64,000 nucleotides of DNA, taken from assembly GCA_029531795.1 (NCBI GenBank), contig JAPEIS010000007.1:1178001-1242000 (forward strand), read 5' to 3'. Under the pieces are notes generated by a model. The model was not told the DNA's origin. It did not search any database and saw only the letters and a program-made list of their open reading frames with translations. This stretch comes from Sclerotinia nivalis. Lineage: Eukaryota; Ascomycota; Leotiomycetes; Helotiales; Sclerotiniaceae. Below, one piece after another: positions 35,727-47,578 of the stretch; position 1 is the first letter of the stretch, and each line of letters begins with the position of its first letter. A program made the position numbers and the translations under genes.

Positions 35727-37795
35727 ATGAACCATCAGCACCGAAATATTCAAACAGTAAATTCCAAGAACCCCTCAACAATGATACCCTACCCCAAACC
35801 TCTCTCCCTTTCCCATCGCGAAATCCGCTGCCTCATCCTCCAACCTTTAAGCTCAGGAACCTCAATCCAATGCACCGTCGAAACCATTTCCCTCCTGTCA
35901 AATCCCGAATATGAAGCATTATCTTATGTCTGGGGCGATGCCTCTATCCAACGCACCATCATATTCAATGAAATCCCCTTTTCCGTCACCCAAAACTTAG
36001 CTATTGCTCTGCACCATCTTAGGCTGTCTGATAAGCCGCGGAGACTTTGGGTCGATGCTCTATGTATTAATCAAAGTGATGTCAAAGAACGTAACGAGCA
36101 AGTTAGATTGATGGGTGAGATTTACTCTATGGCGAAGCCAGTTTTGATCTGGTTGGGTGAAAGTTTTGAAGGGAGTGATGAGATTTTTATCTCGATGTCT
36201 AAAATTGCTGATGCAAGTGAGAGTGAAATTGAAATTATAGAAGAGATGTCCTAAACTATGTTTTCATTTTTTATACAACTCGTTGAGAAGGAATGGTTTA
36301 CGCGTATTTGGACGGTACAAGAATTGGTGCTAGCGGATCAAGATCCTTTTGTCGGCTGTGGATTTACTTGGACAACGTGGAGTTCATTGCTGAAGGTATG
36401 GGAAAAGGTGGCGATGATTGAATTCACAAAGATGGGAATGATTGTGAAGGAAGCAGGTCTCGAGAATAAGAATGAAAACAAGACCACTGATGCTTCGAGT
36501 ATCCGCCCCAGTGCTATCAGAATCGATCTTCTCAATGATTTACGCACGGCAGTTATCAATAAACAAGGTGAAGATCTCCGGGATTTATTACTCAACACCA
36601 TTTCATCCAAAGCAACAGAACCCAAAGACAAAATATACGCCTTACTAGGCATGATGCGTCCCCTAGACCGACAAAGCCTCGCCATAGATTACGACCGACC
36701 GTTAGGAAAGGTTTACGCAGAAGCCATATCCCACATCTTTCACAAAGGTCAAGGTCCATTCCTTCTCTCTGCCATGAAATTAGCAGGTCCCAATCCCCCA
36801 TCCCAATATCCATCCTTTCCATCCTGGGTCCCCAGATTAGGCAGCAAATATCTCCTCAATCCCGCCGGTTTTCACCCCCCAGGAATAGGTGTCTCCGGAG
36901 CAGGCAGTACCGCCATCAATGGCCACATATCCTCCGATTTACAAACCCTCTCCATGAGAGGTCTACCCATCGATACCATTGCCGAAAAATTTACCTTCGG
37001 CCCAGACAACAAATGTCTCACCCAACTCTCCCACGTCGAAGACCTCGTGCTCAAAGCACAGCACCTCGCAACCCTCCACTCAAACCATCGCCCCTACCTC
37101 CACCCTCTCAAAACCAAAGAACCCGTATGGAGAACCCTCATAGCAAATAAACTCTACAACGGCGCCACACGAGAAGTAGCACCCGAATCCTACAGCGAGA
37201 TGTACGAAACTCTACTGGGTCAAAATGCGCAGGACCACAATCCCAATGAAAACAACTCACAAATCCGTAGTAGCTCCCCGTGCCGCGATACCTCCCCACC
37301 CCATAAACAACCCCCCCCCCAACCCCGATACTAACAACCCAAACCCCTACACCCTATCCCTCCTAAACCACCTCCCAAACACCACATTCTTCATAACCAG
37401 CACCGGTTTCTACGGTCTAGCACCTAGCGCCATCGAAATTGGAGATTTATTAGCTCTTTGTTTTGGTGCACCTGCTCCTTTTGTTTTGAGGAAGATAAAA
37501 GGAGATGTGCAAGAGAGGAAACGAGGTCGATATCAGCAAGGTTCTAGTAATAAGGAATGTGGAATTGTGGGGGTAGAAGAATAAGGACATGGATATGGAT
37601 AGGAGAATCGGGATCGGGAAAGAGAAGAGGGAGAGGAAGGGTAAGGAGAGAAAAAAGAAGGAGAGCGAAAGGAACAAGAAGAAATATTCAACATCCTCGG
37701 TGTTGCATATATATCTGGTCTTATGGAGGGAGAAATGGTAGATGAAGTTTATTGTGAGGATTTAGAGGATGATGTTTTATTTACCATTCGTTAGA
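35727..37795 (+). pseudogene. HET-domain (heterokaryon incompatibility) gene, apparently broken
   Basis: HET domains belong to fungal non-self recognition and inflammasome-like cell-death proteins. The frame from ATG 35727 holds the classic blocks: YEALSYVWGD (residues 62-71), LWVDALCINQ (about 107-116), ERNEQVRLMGEIYSMAKPVL with IWLGE, then WFTRIWTVQELVLA. A TAA at 36252-36254 interrupts the frame between the last two blocks, in a variable linker; I found no in-phase intron that removes it. A second break lies at a C10 run (37311-37320), after which the frame shifts. The shifted frame reads TTFFITSTGFYGLAPSAIEI and GDLLALCFGAPAPFVLRKI, both typical of HET C-termini. Stops at 37582-37641 sit in a purine-rich stretch that could be a weak intron from GTAATA (37546). 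The expected terminal block FNILGVAYISGLMEGEMV then resumes in the same frame and ends at TAG 37795. Either a recent pseudogene or a sequence with errors. Confidence 0.82.
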
Positions 37796-38907
37796 CATAG
37801 GAACTTTTATTATTGAAATTTAATTTTATCTGGAATCATATTCACGCAACCACTCTTACCATAAACATAAATAACTTCCCATTTGACTAACACCACATTA
37901 TTATGATTCACGATCACCATGTACATTAATAATCCATAGAAGATATTTCATAGTATGCATTCATACCTAGCTTAGCCTAGCTATAGAAGAAATAAGTAAA
38001 TTCGTAAAATAAGGTAGCCCTAAGAGTTTTTTTCTTTATCATATCATGACATAACCAGTCATAAGTAATCACAAGTAAGATGTGATAAAATAAAATGTAT
38101 CCATCAATCATCAATCATCATGCCGAAGAATCCATCTCCTCAAGAAAGAAGCGCAAGCCCCCTCATCATTCATCATGCCATTCATCTCTCGAACGCTCAA
38201 CAGAAACAAACAGGTTTTCCTCCATGCAATGCAGCGCTATTCCTCTCAAAGAGTGTAACCTCCGCCTTCATCCCGTATAAGTATCATGCATGCTATACCG
38301 CACCATAAACATAAACACAAATATCTCTCCGCTCACCCGCTCACTTGCTTTTCTCCTCACGATAAACTAGCACGCAAAAACATCACAACTGGACCACCCA
38401 CCGATCCGATCTTCAACGCAAAAAAGGTAAGTGCCTCTCAGTAATGACCGTGTATGGGATTCGAGTCGCCTCGTTTTCTCCCACGATTCCGGTCATGAAT
38501 CGTGGGCCGTTCGTCATACATAATACTATTTTGCAATAGTCTTTGTACTTGTAGTCGTGTAGATTCTTGATCGCCCCAGACAAAAAGAGAGAAAGTAAAT
38601 CATGAAAAGAAGAAGAAAATATAAGACGAGTTAAGAAAATTCGTAAAATTCGTTAATCTCATCATGTTGTGAATGAATAAAATGAACATATGAAAAATTC
38701 GTGAGAAATTCGTCAATTGCAATGTGCCAGTGGAATATCCTTTCCTTTTGATAATATACCGCCCGTAATGATCAGTCTTTGTCATGGATGGTCGTAAGTC
38801 ATAAATTTTTTGTGGCCTCGGGGTCCCTGCTGTATTTCGTTCGTATATTATTGGGTGGTACGCAATGAATCACATCGTACCAACATGGGTTTACACGCAG
38901 TCACTTC
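37796..38907. other. Intergenic after the HET gene
   Basis: AT-rich 1.1 kb. A hairpin-like CCCACGATTCCGGTCATGAATCGTGGG lies at about 38478-38504 (arms CCCACGATTC and GAATCGTGGG). No gene or RNA is supported. Confidence 0.55.
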
Positions 38908-39278
38908 TTAACTGCCGACCGTCATTGGGTATCTGATATCTCTATTTTCCGGTTCGGAAGATGTGCTCGATGAGCTGCTGCTGAGCGTCACGGAATGTTG
39001 CCGCTGACGTTCATTTCTTTTCTTGTGGCGGCCACCTGTCTCGTTGGCAGGCAATCCTTGGATGACACCATTACGAGCCAGCATCCCTCCATTGACTGAT
39101 GACTGGCGGCAAACCATAAAGGCCTGTGTAGCGGCGTTCTCCTGAGCTAGGGCATCGGTTTGGTAGGCTAGATCCGTTTGGTACTCCTGTCCGTTGACGA
39201 GCACGAGACAAGTGAAGCCTTGTGCATCGCGGTACGTCTTGTACTGGGGGCCTTGCCAACCTCGTCGACGGCACAAAT
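38908..39278 (-). CDS. dsRNA-binding-like protein, C-terminal exon
   Basis: The exon starts after a good acceptor (GCTGACATGTAGACAG, with a branch-like GCTGAC) at 39278 and ends at the TGA/TAG-bounded tail at 38908. It reads LCRRRGWQGPQYKTYRDAQG, FTCLVLVNGQEYQTDLAYQT and ENAATQAFMVCR. This resembles the alpha-beta-beta-beta-alpha double-stranded RNA-binding fold in small fungal proteins. VNGGMLARNGVIQGLPANE follows, then a basic KKRNER stretch and a Ser-rich tail. The ATG-less 5' end means upstream exons are missing. I could not join it in phase to a nearby exon with confidence; the open frame at 40380-40910 is the best candidate N-terminus. It could be a spliced gene spanning 38.9-40.9 kb, or a 5'-truncated relic. 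Confidence 0.6.
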
Positions 39279-40379
39279 CTGTCTACATGTCAGCGGCTAG
39301 ACCAGGGATTTTGTTGCGCAAATTGTATTTTGGGAATGAATGTAACGCTGGCGTTCATAAGATTGACCCATCAGGAATAGCATATCCATTGGGATGTGTT
39401 GGGTAGCGCAGCGGGATTATGCATCCCATGAGAACGGTAATATATGACATAGTGAGGCGATCGATTCAGCCCTCTTTTGATGCAACACCCGCCAGGGCAG
39501 GATTATATCGAAGAGCCGGATCGAATGAAAACTTCTAGTGAGGTGGTAAAGAGGAAAGCTCCGAACTGTATGAATCGACGTACTCTCTAGATATGCCATG
39601 TAGAACCCCATCGTGGTGTTCTTGAGATGTCAGAGTATGACTGGATCCCTCAAAAGAGAAGTTATGCCCGTCGTCTGAAGTGTGGTAAGACACTCCTTCC
39701 TCGATCGATACAAGGTAGTGAGTATGCCTTGAGCTTAGGTAGTGCCTGAACGCTATAGATCTGACGATATCGATGCAATTGAGCCCAATGTTTGAGGTAT
39801 ACAGGGAATATGCACACACTCAGTGCCGTGTATGTGAATACAATGATGTATGGACAGTGTCGTGGTGTTGAAGAATAAGGCTGACTGTGATTGAGTGGAT
39901 GTTCTAGGGGTTCTGTGCAGGACTTTCTTTCATTAATAGCGAGACATGTGTGATTTATTGCAGAGTCTAATTGTTAGCGTTGAACAAGGATCATGGAGTT
40001 ATTTCTCGGAGTAGAATTGAGGGGATGTTTAGATAGGGCAATGCTTGAACCATCTGCAAGTCATGAGTGCGGCTCTTTGGATATGATGGCGAGCGATGTG
40101 TTGGCGTGTGCCGTTGCCAGTGATAACAAATTAACATAATTAGGCAAACTCCACCACAGCATTGGAACGTATAGAAACGATGATCCTGAATAGCTTAAAC
40201 GTACCAAATCTCCGTTCTGAGAAACGGCTGCAGGTATTGAAATTATCGATGCAGCGGGGTGGCAAAAGGGCTCATCGAGATACCTTGTCCCACTGATCCG
40301 GACAAAACATGGGAACATGCCATTGCCATGGGAGGGAATGAAAAGTTTGCGGACCGCAAGCAGAGAAAAGAGCCAAGAC

Positions 40380-40910
40380 TCAATGGATACTGTAGCATGT
40401 TGGATGAATGAGTAAATCTTCAGCAATTACGGAGAGAGATCCGCTGGGTTGGCCACTAATGCAAAGAAATCGATGGCAATACAAAAGAACCATGGGTTCA
40501 AATGCAAGAAAAACGTCAATATCGCTCGCTAGGCCAGGGACATAATCCTCCAGAAATTCATCCATTGTACCTACCGTCTGCCGATACATTGAATTCGAAA
40601 CCTCTGGCCAAAAATAGCTTGTGCTTTCTTGAAAATGGTGCCATTGAGTGGTTGTTAATAACACATATGGAAATATTAAGCCGTTTTTTGTTCTCGGGAT
40701 ATGTCTCCATTGCCCCGCACCACCACGGCACATTGGGAGGTCGTGAAGGGAGACGAAAGAAGGAGAAAAAGAGATCGCAACAAGCAGCGCGATTGACGCG
40801 GAATGACTGGAGTACGACTTGACACGAAGTCGGTGAGCCTTCAGTGCATGAACATTGGCTGGAAATTGGAATTGACCGGCTTCCATCGAGTATTGTGCTT
40901 CAATATTCAT
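40380..40910 (-). CDS. Candidate N-terminal exon(s) of the dsRBD-like gene, or an orphan
   Basis: An ATG-initiated minus-strand frame of 176 codons contains two protein-like blocks, GQFQFPANVHALKAHRLRVK and MYRQTVGTMDEFLEDYVPGL followed by ASDIDVFL. The middle and last parts look less coding, so introns are likely. Further coding-like minus-strand pieces follow at about 40230-40420 (RYLDEPFCHPAASIISIPAA, then a GTACGT donor) and 39535-39750 (SYHTSDDGHNFSFEG). With the dsRBD-like exon at 38908 they may form one multi-exon gene. Exon joins could not be settled by eye. Confidence 0.35.
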   Translation of the reverse strand: MNIEAQYSMEAGQFQFPANVHALKAHRLRVKSYSSHSASIALLVAISFSPSFVSLHDLPMCRGGAGQWRHIPRTKNGLIFPYVLLTTTQWHHFQESTSYFWPEVSNSMYRQTVGTMDEFLEDYVPGLASDIDVFLAFEPMVLLYCHRFLCISGQPSGSLSVIAEDLLIHPTCYSIH

Positions 40911-43003
40911 CGTAGTTGATTCGTGAAGGGATCAAAAAAGTGCGAGGCAAAAATCAGCCAGGCCTAATACTAACCGTAAACAAGGTTGTGGTGCGTATGC
41001 TTGATGAGTTGGCAGTGCGCTTGACATCTCAATAGTAATGTTTATATGCCGTTGAAATTGAAAATGGAATAACGGTAGAATATATTAAGCAAAGCGTAAA
41101 GATACCGTAGATCTAGAAGTTAACAAGTCGCCGCCCAGATGTACTCTAGATATATGTATGAATTGATTGCAATTTGTATACAGAGGAGAGGATGAAGGTT
41201 GAAGTTGGAAAGAAAAAGTTGGAAACATTATTCACTGATGGTTCGTGATAAAAGATTCCTTCCTTCACGGAACATCAAACACCGAAATGACAAACGACCT
41301 TGTGCAGCACAAAGTACAATAAATTATAATATTATTAATTTTCTATCTTTTCTTTTACAAATTCCCAAGTACATATTGTCAGCTTCCTTTTTGGTTTTCA
41401 TTTTTCATTTATTCATTTAATAAGAAGGGCTATGAGAAGAACCGTTGTACCGTCCCGTAGTTCTACTGACGATCCAACCGTTACATTGACCAGGTGCCTG
41501 GCTGGCTTCACAAATGGGCTATTGGCAGAGTACCTTCCCATTGCCATTGAGCGAGCATATGTGCCAAATGCCAAAAAGAATTCCGCAAATTATCAATTGC
41601 CATTGATCATAGTATCATACCGAGTATTCTGCCGTCTGGTACGAATGTAAGCTCGGTGACATTTGAATACGGCCGTAAAGAGTTGATCTGACATAACGAG
41701 ATGCATCGCATCGTTCCAATTCGCATCATCTTCACATTCATCTGGTTCACCCAAAACCAAGGTCCTGTTGCATCGACCAAAAAAGGTGGCAAGTCGGAAG
41801 AAGTTTGCTGTGGAGGAAAAAGTAATTGGTCCGTACCGAGTAAATGCGCGATGTGGGTATATACTACATAAAAATACAGGAGAGCGGAAATGGCCTGCAG
41901 CTGCAGCAGTTCGATGCAACTAGCGAGTAAGTCAAGGGGTTCTTGTTTCTTCTCGTAACTTCCTAAGAGGGGAATTTCCTGTGTCTAGGGACTATAAGCG
42001 GCGAAGTGGGATGAAATGCATGCATGTACGGACAACAGTATCTAAAGTTACAGATTGATAATAGTACCCACCTCCGAGCTCCCCAAAATCGGGGACCCCC
42101 CTCCCCTCTCGGATTCTGGTTCAATTGATACCGGTACAATGATACGACATCTCCCCAAAAGTCCAACACAACACACGACACACAACACTTCACATGGTCG
42201 ACCAAATATATATCGTGTTTCCAATATCCACTTCTCAGTTGCACATAACAAAGTAATTCGTGGTACCTTGCGGTGAGCTCATGACGATTGAAAAGAGAGA
42301 CCGGAAACATGTAGGACCCGAAGGACCGACCAATCTTCAATGTGGGGGTAACCTCGATCATCAGTTTCCTATTGATCTTCTTTTGTTCCGATAAATTGGC
42401 GAACCACAAGAAAGGGATTTCCCCTAGCATCCACTCCTCTACTCCACTTTCCACTAGTCTAGTAAAATATCTACTCGGTATCAAAACGTAGAAAAGTACT
42501 GGAGGAACTTCATGTACTTTCATGCTACTTACCAAGGAGCTACAGTAGAAATAGAGTATTTTTATGATCTATCATATGGATTCTCATGTGAAGAGGAAAC
42601 AATACCTCCCTCATTCTGGTCCGGAACTGGACGGAGAGATTGTGTACGACGTATCTCGTAACTGTCATCTAGCCTTTGGGATTAATGTACTTCACGACGC
42701 CGCTTGCTTTAATCACCCTCAATTTTCCACTGTCGACGAAGGGAAAGGAAGAATGCAAAATCAAGCCATCTCAAGCCCAATCACCGGGTAAAAGGGAAAT
42801 TCAATTGGATCATTGGGCTCAACTAATGCATCGATAAATATATCTCGTCGGATGGATAGATTATGTACGTCATGTGATATACAATGCCCTTCCTCGGCGC
42901 TGATGAAGAGTTAAAATGGCGCCTTCCATATGTGAAGACCCATATAATCCAATTCTGAACTAATGTAATCATTAAGCCCATATAATCATAATGTTGGCGC
43001 TTT
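40911..43003. other. Intergenic, no supported gene
   Basis: About 2.1 kb. A minus-strand open frame at 41963-42535 (near 190 codons) lacks family signal and is interrupted by low-complexity parts. AT-rich runs flank 41300-41420. Nothing else is supported. Confidence 0.5.
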
Positions 43004-44846
43004 CTAAAAAGTCCCTTTTGCAGCGAAGTAGGCCCGTGTCTCCTCAGCAACGCCCTCTGGTATCACGAAAACCGGGTGGAGAGTCCCCACTCTATCTTCC
43101 TCATCATATATCTGTGTTGTCTCAATATAAGGTTCGGCTGTCCATTGATACGGTGAAACAAGCATTCCACTCAATTCCTCTTTCTGTGTAGACGTGTTGA
43201 AATGCCATTTATGCTGTGCGGAACTGAGCCCCGCGAGGACATAGCATGTATGATACGAATCAGAGCGACTGTAAAAGACGATCAGCACCAATGTGGAGTT
43301 AATAAGAAGGAATATGCATTTGATGCTTACTGGCTGGGCTTATCTCTCAATCCACCCCGGCTTCCTGTATCCTGACAACAGCAGAGAATGTATCTGATCA
43401 AACCTTCGCGGCTATAGAGATTTATTGGAGTGGAAGACGAGGAAGGACCGTTTTGAGTTTGCTGCGTTGGACCTTCAAGACAGGCTTCCAATAATGGCCA
43501 ACATCCTCCAACCCAATGGGAGTAGCACCCGTCGACTAACTTATTCGTACGACCTGAGAAGCCGCCTTCCGGCGCATACTGACGTGCTGATAGCCATGAA
43601 ATAAAGCCCGGTACGTCAAGATACCTAGATATGGATTAGAATTACGATTCGTTGGAAGATTAGATACGCAATTTCGACCTACTGAGGTATCGTGATGTGC
43701 GGTTCACCCAAGATGCACAAACAACCCAATGCTAAGAAAGCATATGCACCATGGGCTTCAACATTTGGTCGAGCACCTATACCACCTTCGAATGTTTGAC
43801 CTGTTCTGTTAGCACAAGCTTTTGATTTGCTGTGTGTGAAACATACATCTTGAGATCCATTCAGGAAGTCCATCGATAAAAGTAGTAAAGTTTGATGACC
43901 TGGCGGGAGCGTCTAGGGGAAGATCGAGAGGTAAACTCAGGAGGGTGATAAGAATGAGCGCACAATATGCACCACTTTGAAAATTATCAGCTCTTCGTCC
44001 TGCATTGTCATACTTTCGGAAGGCTTACCGAATATCTTCCTCGCCACCAACAGCCATTCTAAAACCTCCAGTGGACATCTTCAAACTGCCTAGCCATTTC
44101 CACATTGCTTTGCGATCAATAATGTCTAGCGCTTCTTGCCCACCTACCATAGATATTGATAGAACGTTTGCATAAGTAGTAGCTAAATGTGACATCTGAC
44201 CATTTCCGCCACCAAACCCTCCAGTCACATTTTGTATGGGACGGCACGTTGAAATGATTTTTTCTCGATATGATGATATATCTTGCCCCAAAGTGGAAAG
44301 ACCAGCCAGTGCCCAGTAGAACATCCATGGCCTGCTTGCATCAGCAGCAACATATGCCGAGGGTAACTTCTGTAGCTGCTTGTGAAGAAACTGAATATGT
44401 TTTTTTCGGCTTAGATGAGGAACCCCATATGGGTTGTAAGTTAATCCTGCCTCCTTACCTGAGAGAAAAGGAAGACATTCTTGAATGGTTTGATCTTGGA
44501 GGTGAGAAGTTTGAGTCTGCAGCATATCCTGGAGCAAAGGGTACTCCGTGAAGGTATCGGGAATCATATTCACCAAAGCTTCTTCCTCCTTAATTGATCG
44601 GGATGAGCCGTAAATGATATCTTCATCAATTTCAGCCTCAATATCTGCTTTTGATGATGAAGATTCTTGTATGATAAAGCCAGGCCTTTGCGGTTGATTT
44701 TTCAATGAATCACTGTATGGAAGCTGGTCTAATTTGCTGGAAGGGGATAGAGGTGAAGACTTTTTATTCACATTCTTTTCTCCCATTGCACGTCGATTGA
44801 ATTTCACACTATGGTGATGCTTCTTCCCTTTGATGATGAAAGTCAT
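43004..44846 (-). CDS. RAM1: Protein farnesyltransferase subunit beta (CAAX)
   Basis: The beta subunit binds farnesyl diphosphate, zinc and the CaaX substrate, pairing with the alpha subunit to prenylate Ras, Rho and a-factor-type proteins. Five exons encode 540 aa: 44029-44846, 43847-43974, 43683-43800, 43331-43624 and 43004-43268. Introns are 54, 46, 58 and 62 nt. The alpha-alpha barrel repeats are visible: DASRPWMFYWALAGLSTLGQ, GGFGGGNGQMSHLATTYANV, FEGGIGARPNVEAHGAYAFL and GGFSGRTNKLVDGCYSHWVG. The zinc ligands are Asp and Cys of LVDGCYSHW (about 386 and 388) and His of DSYHTCYVLAGLS (about 459), matching the mammalian enzyme's Asp-Cys-His set. An N-terminal basic, Ser-rich extension of about 145 residues precedes the barrel. 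It is intact. The promoter faces the Zn2Cys6 gene across 2.7 kb. Confidence 0.96.
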
Positions 44847-47578
44847 GTGGGTTGGATGTTTTTTGTCTCAAAATTCAAGGAATACAATGATTATCCATCA
44901 TGATTCGCTGTCGGCCTTTACTATTGTTACTTATTGAACAAAGTGATGGTTTGATAAGGTTGGCCAGGCCAAGTGCTCGCTTACAAAATCTCTTATCACA
45001 GGAACCAAAGAAGGCTACCAAGGTGAAAGACCATCTTCACTAAAAAATCCGCATTTGGGTGAATTTGTACCATTGTGAAATTGATTCTTTTGCGCTCAAA
45101 TTGAATTGAAGATGCAATGCAAGTAACGTTCCATACATCTTCTACGGTTCTTCCAAAGATCTAAAAGGAGATTCTGTTACAACACATTTGCATCTGCATT
45201 TACATTTACGGAGTACATTCACGAAATGCATGTTGCCGTGAGGCATGCCTGCAAGCAAGTTCAATCTTTTTATCTTTAATAATTGGGCTGCCCATCCTTC
45301 GGCCATAGCCGACATACGATTACTGAGTAGTACAGTACCTCCTTACCCAAAGCGTATTTGCAGATGCTGAATGCTTACCAAGGCTCTAATTTATTCAAGA
45401 ACCCAATCCCTTCTATCAACTCTTTCTTTTTCGCTCGTAGCATAACCGCATTCCGAAGTACAACAGACATGGAAGTGGAAATGGAAGTGCCTTTGGGGAA
45501 ATAGTGGCAAGAATTGTTGTCGCTCAAAGGAAATTCGGAAGGGAGAGAAAAAGACATATCATGCGTTAGGTGATGATATGACAACTGTTTCCGATACTGA
45601 CAAATGTCCGATCTCATATGAAAGCGCGGACATATCACTACTTAGCATGGGGCGCGCTGATTTGCAGAAACGTTTTTCGGATTGACCAATGACGACATTT
45701 TAAAGGAATTCATCCGCTGCAGGCGTGTGGTGTTGAGGCGTTTTCGCATGAATTTCCATCTGCGGCTGTTGGAGGGATGGGCCGTTCTATTAGAGGATAG
45801 GATACGAGATTAATCAAAGAAACCATCGGGAGTTGCACTGCTTTGACACCTACTCAATCAATACATATTGTAAGGGTAGTGCGTCCAGTCAATGATGAAA
45901 TTGCGAAACGATGAGGGGATGGAGGGGGAAATGAGGGGCATGAATGCTATTCGATGATTGCTTTTTTCATCTTATCATAAGCTTTGTACCTGTTGGTGTC
46001 TCAGATCTCGTTGGCAGGTTGGCAAGGTCCACCAATAATTCATCTCACATATTGTAGCAGAATATTTGAGATATTCTCAATCCGAAATTGTTTCGATGGG
46101 GAGATGCTTTCTATTTCGTGCGATGCCGGTAGATATCTAGTTAGGTACGCGTAGTTTTAATCTTACATGGCGAGCGTAAGCACGGTAATCATTAATGATA
46201 ATCATCTAATATCATTCCGACAAGAACTGGTTGTTGAATCGATTGCAGGACGGCATGCCCTGGTTCACTGCTACCCCGATTGTTGCATCTCTGCCGCTTC
46301 CGCCACGTAGGACATAGCGCAATGAGATAGAAACTTACAGTAGATACACGGTATGGATCCCTATTTTGATTACTGTACAGTGTACATACAGGTGATCCCC
46401 GTCTTACAATAATCTTCAAGGTATCATCACTGACACATACAGTACTTGTCCGTTCATACCTCAAATTATTGTAGTCTCATTGAGGTTTGACAACGCTCGA
46501 AACAAAAGTCTGGACTGAAACTACCTGACTTGATCTTCCGGAGTGTGGTAGCTCAGATAATAGCAGCCCCTGCCCCCTCGGCCCCAGGTGAAAGATCTGA
46601 CATGCCGAAGCCAGAAAGGGAGACGTGCGCAATATAGATGAGGGGATTTAAAGAGAAAAATTTCGAAGGAGAGGGCCACATTTGAGTGACATTTTTGATG
46701 TGGGAAGGGAGTTTGAAAAGTACATAAAACTCCAGGATGGACCATGAAACTATTTTCAGAGCGATAATTGGGTCAAGATGGACTTTTGGTCGGATGTCCA
46801 GAACCTGTTCAATCATTGCCACTGAAATCATTCGATCTCGCCTACAGCGTTTCGGAGCCTATTTCATGATTTGTTGTACAGATTTTCATGTACTATTGTT
46901 AGGTATTGGATTGAACAACAAGGCCAACAGATTATTCTTGACTCAAAATAGTGGTACAGAGGGCCTAGCACCCGCTATTATATAGCTATGTTTTCAGCGC
47001 TGCGCCGTTGATTTGAGCATCAGTTTTAACTACTTACAGGCTATTTCCCCACTTCCCTAGCTTCCACCCCTCCAGCCCCTCTTGAAAATTAAGCATCAGC
47101 TCGATGTTATCCAGGATTCTAGGGTTAACTCATAGTGACATCAACCCACTATTAAGCGACTCTTAAGACTTCTTCCAATCGCTATTGCTTGTTATTTCAT
47201 GGGTTAACCCTGAAAAGTCCTGGCTCACCCAGGGACTTTACCAAAATCTACCATACAAATCAAATCCATCGGACACATGACTTTTTTGCTCGCAGTAGTC
47301 TCATGCTGCCCCATGCAGTAAGAAGACGCTTGTGGCTCCAGCCGTGACACCTGATTCGGCGAAGGCTTGCCAGTGGACTCAAAATGGCTGGGGTCGTATA
47401 AGTTTGCCGAATTCCCACACCGCTCCTTATGTGGATCCTACCCTCAACCTACGAACTTCTACTACCAATAGGCCGCACACCGACTAACATCGTGAGGTTT
47501 CCCTCTTCTTCAAAGGGCGGTGTCTTCGACCCTCTTTCTTACAATACTATTGACCATTCCAACAAGTAATCCGCGACA
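44847..47578. other. Intergenic between divergent RAM1 and Zn2Cys6 gene
   Basis: About 2.7 kb serving two divergent promoters. It contains AGGGTTAACT near 47121, the palindrome GGGTTAACCC at 47201-47210 and a hairpin next to it. Small open frames (for example 46553-46831) show no domain. Confidence 0.55.
47201..47239. promoter_or_regulatory. Palindrome plus hairpin upstream of the Zn2Cys6 gene
   Basis: GGGTTAACCC (47201-47210) is self-complementary. Beside it AAAGTCCTGG (47214-47223) pairs with CCAGGGACTTT (47229-47239) over a 5-base loop with one bulge. It lies about 340-380 bases upstream of the 47579 start. Regulatory function is inference. Confidence 0.3.

Noticed and set aside
38450..38510. 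GGGATTCGAGTCGC resembling a tRNA B-box
   Set aside because: No matching A-box or cloverleaf around it. No tRNA was found elsewhere by eye either.
41963..42535. Minus-strand frame of about 190 codons
   Set aside because: No recognised domain, no in-frame conserved blocks, and a Trp/Cys-rich chance look.
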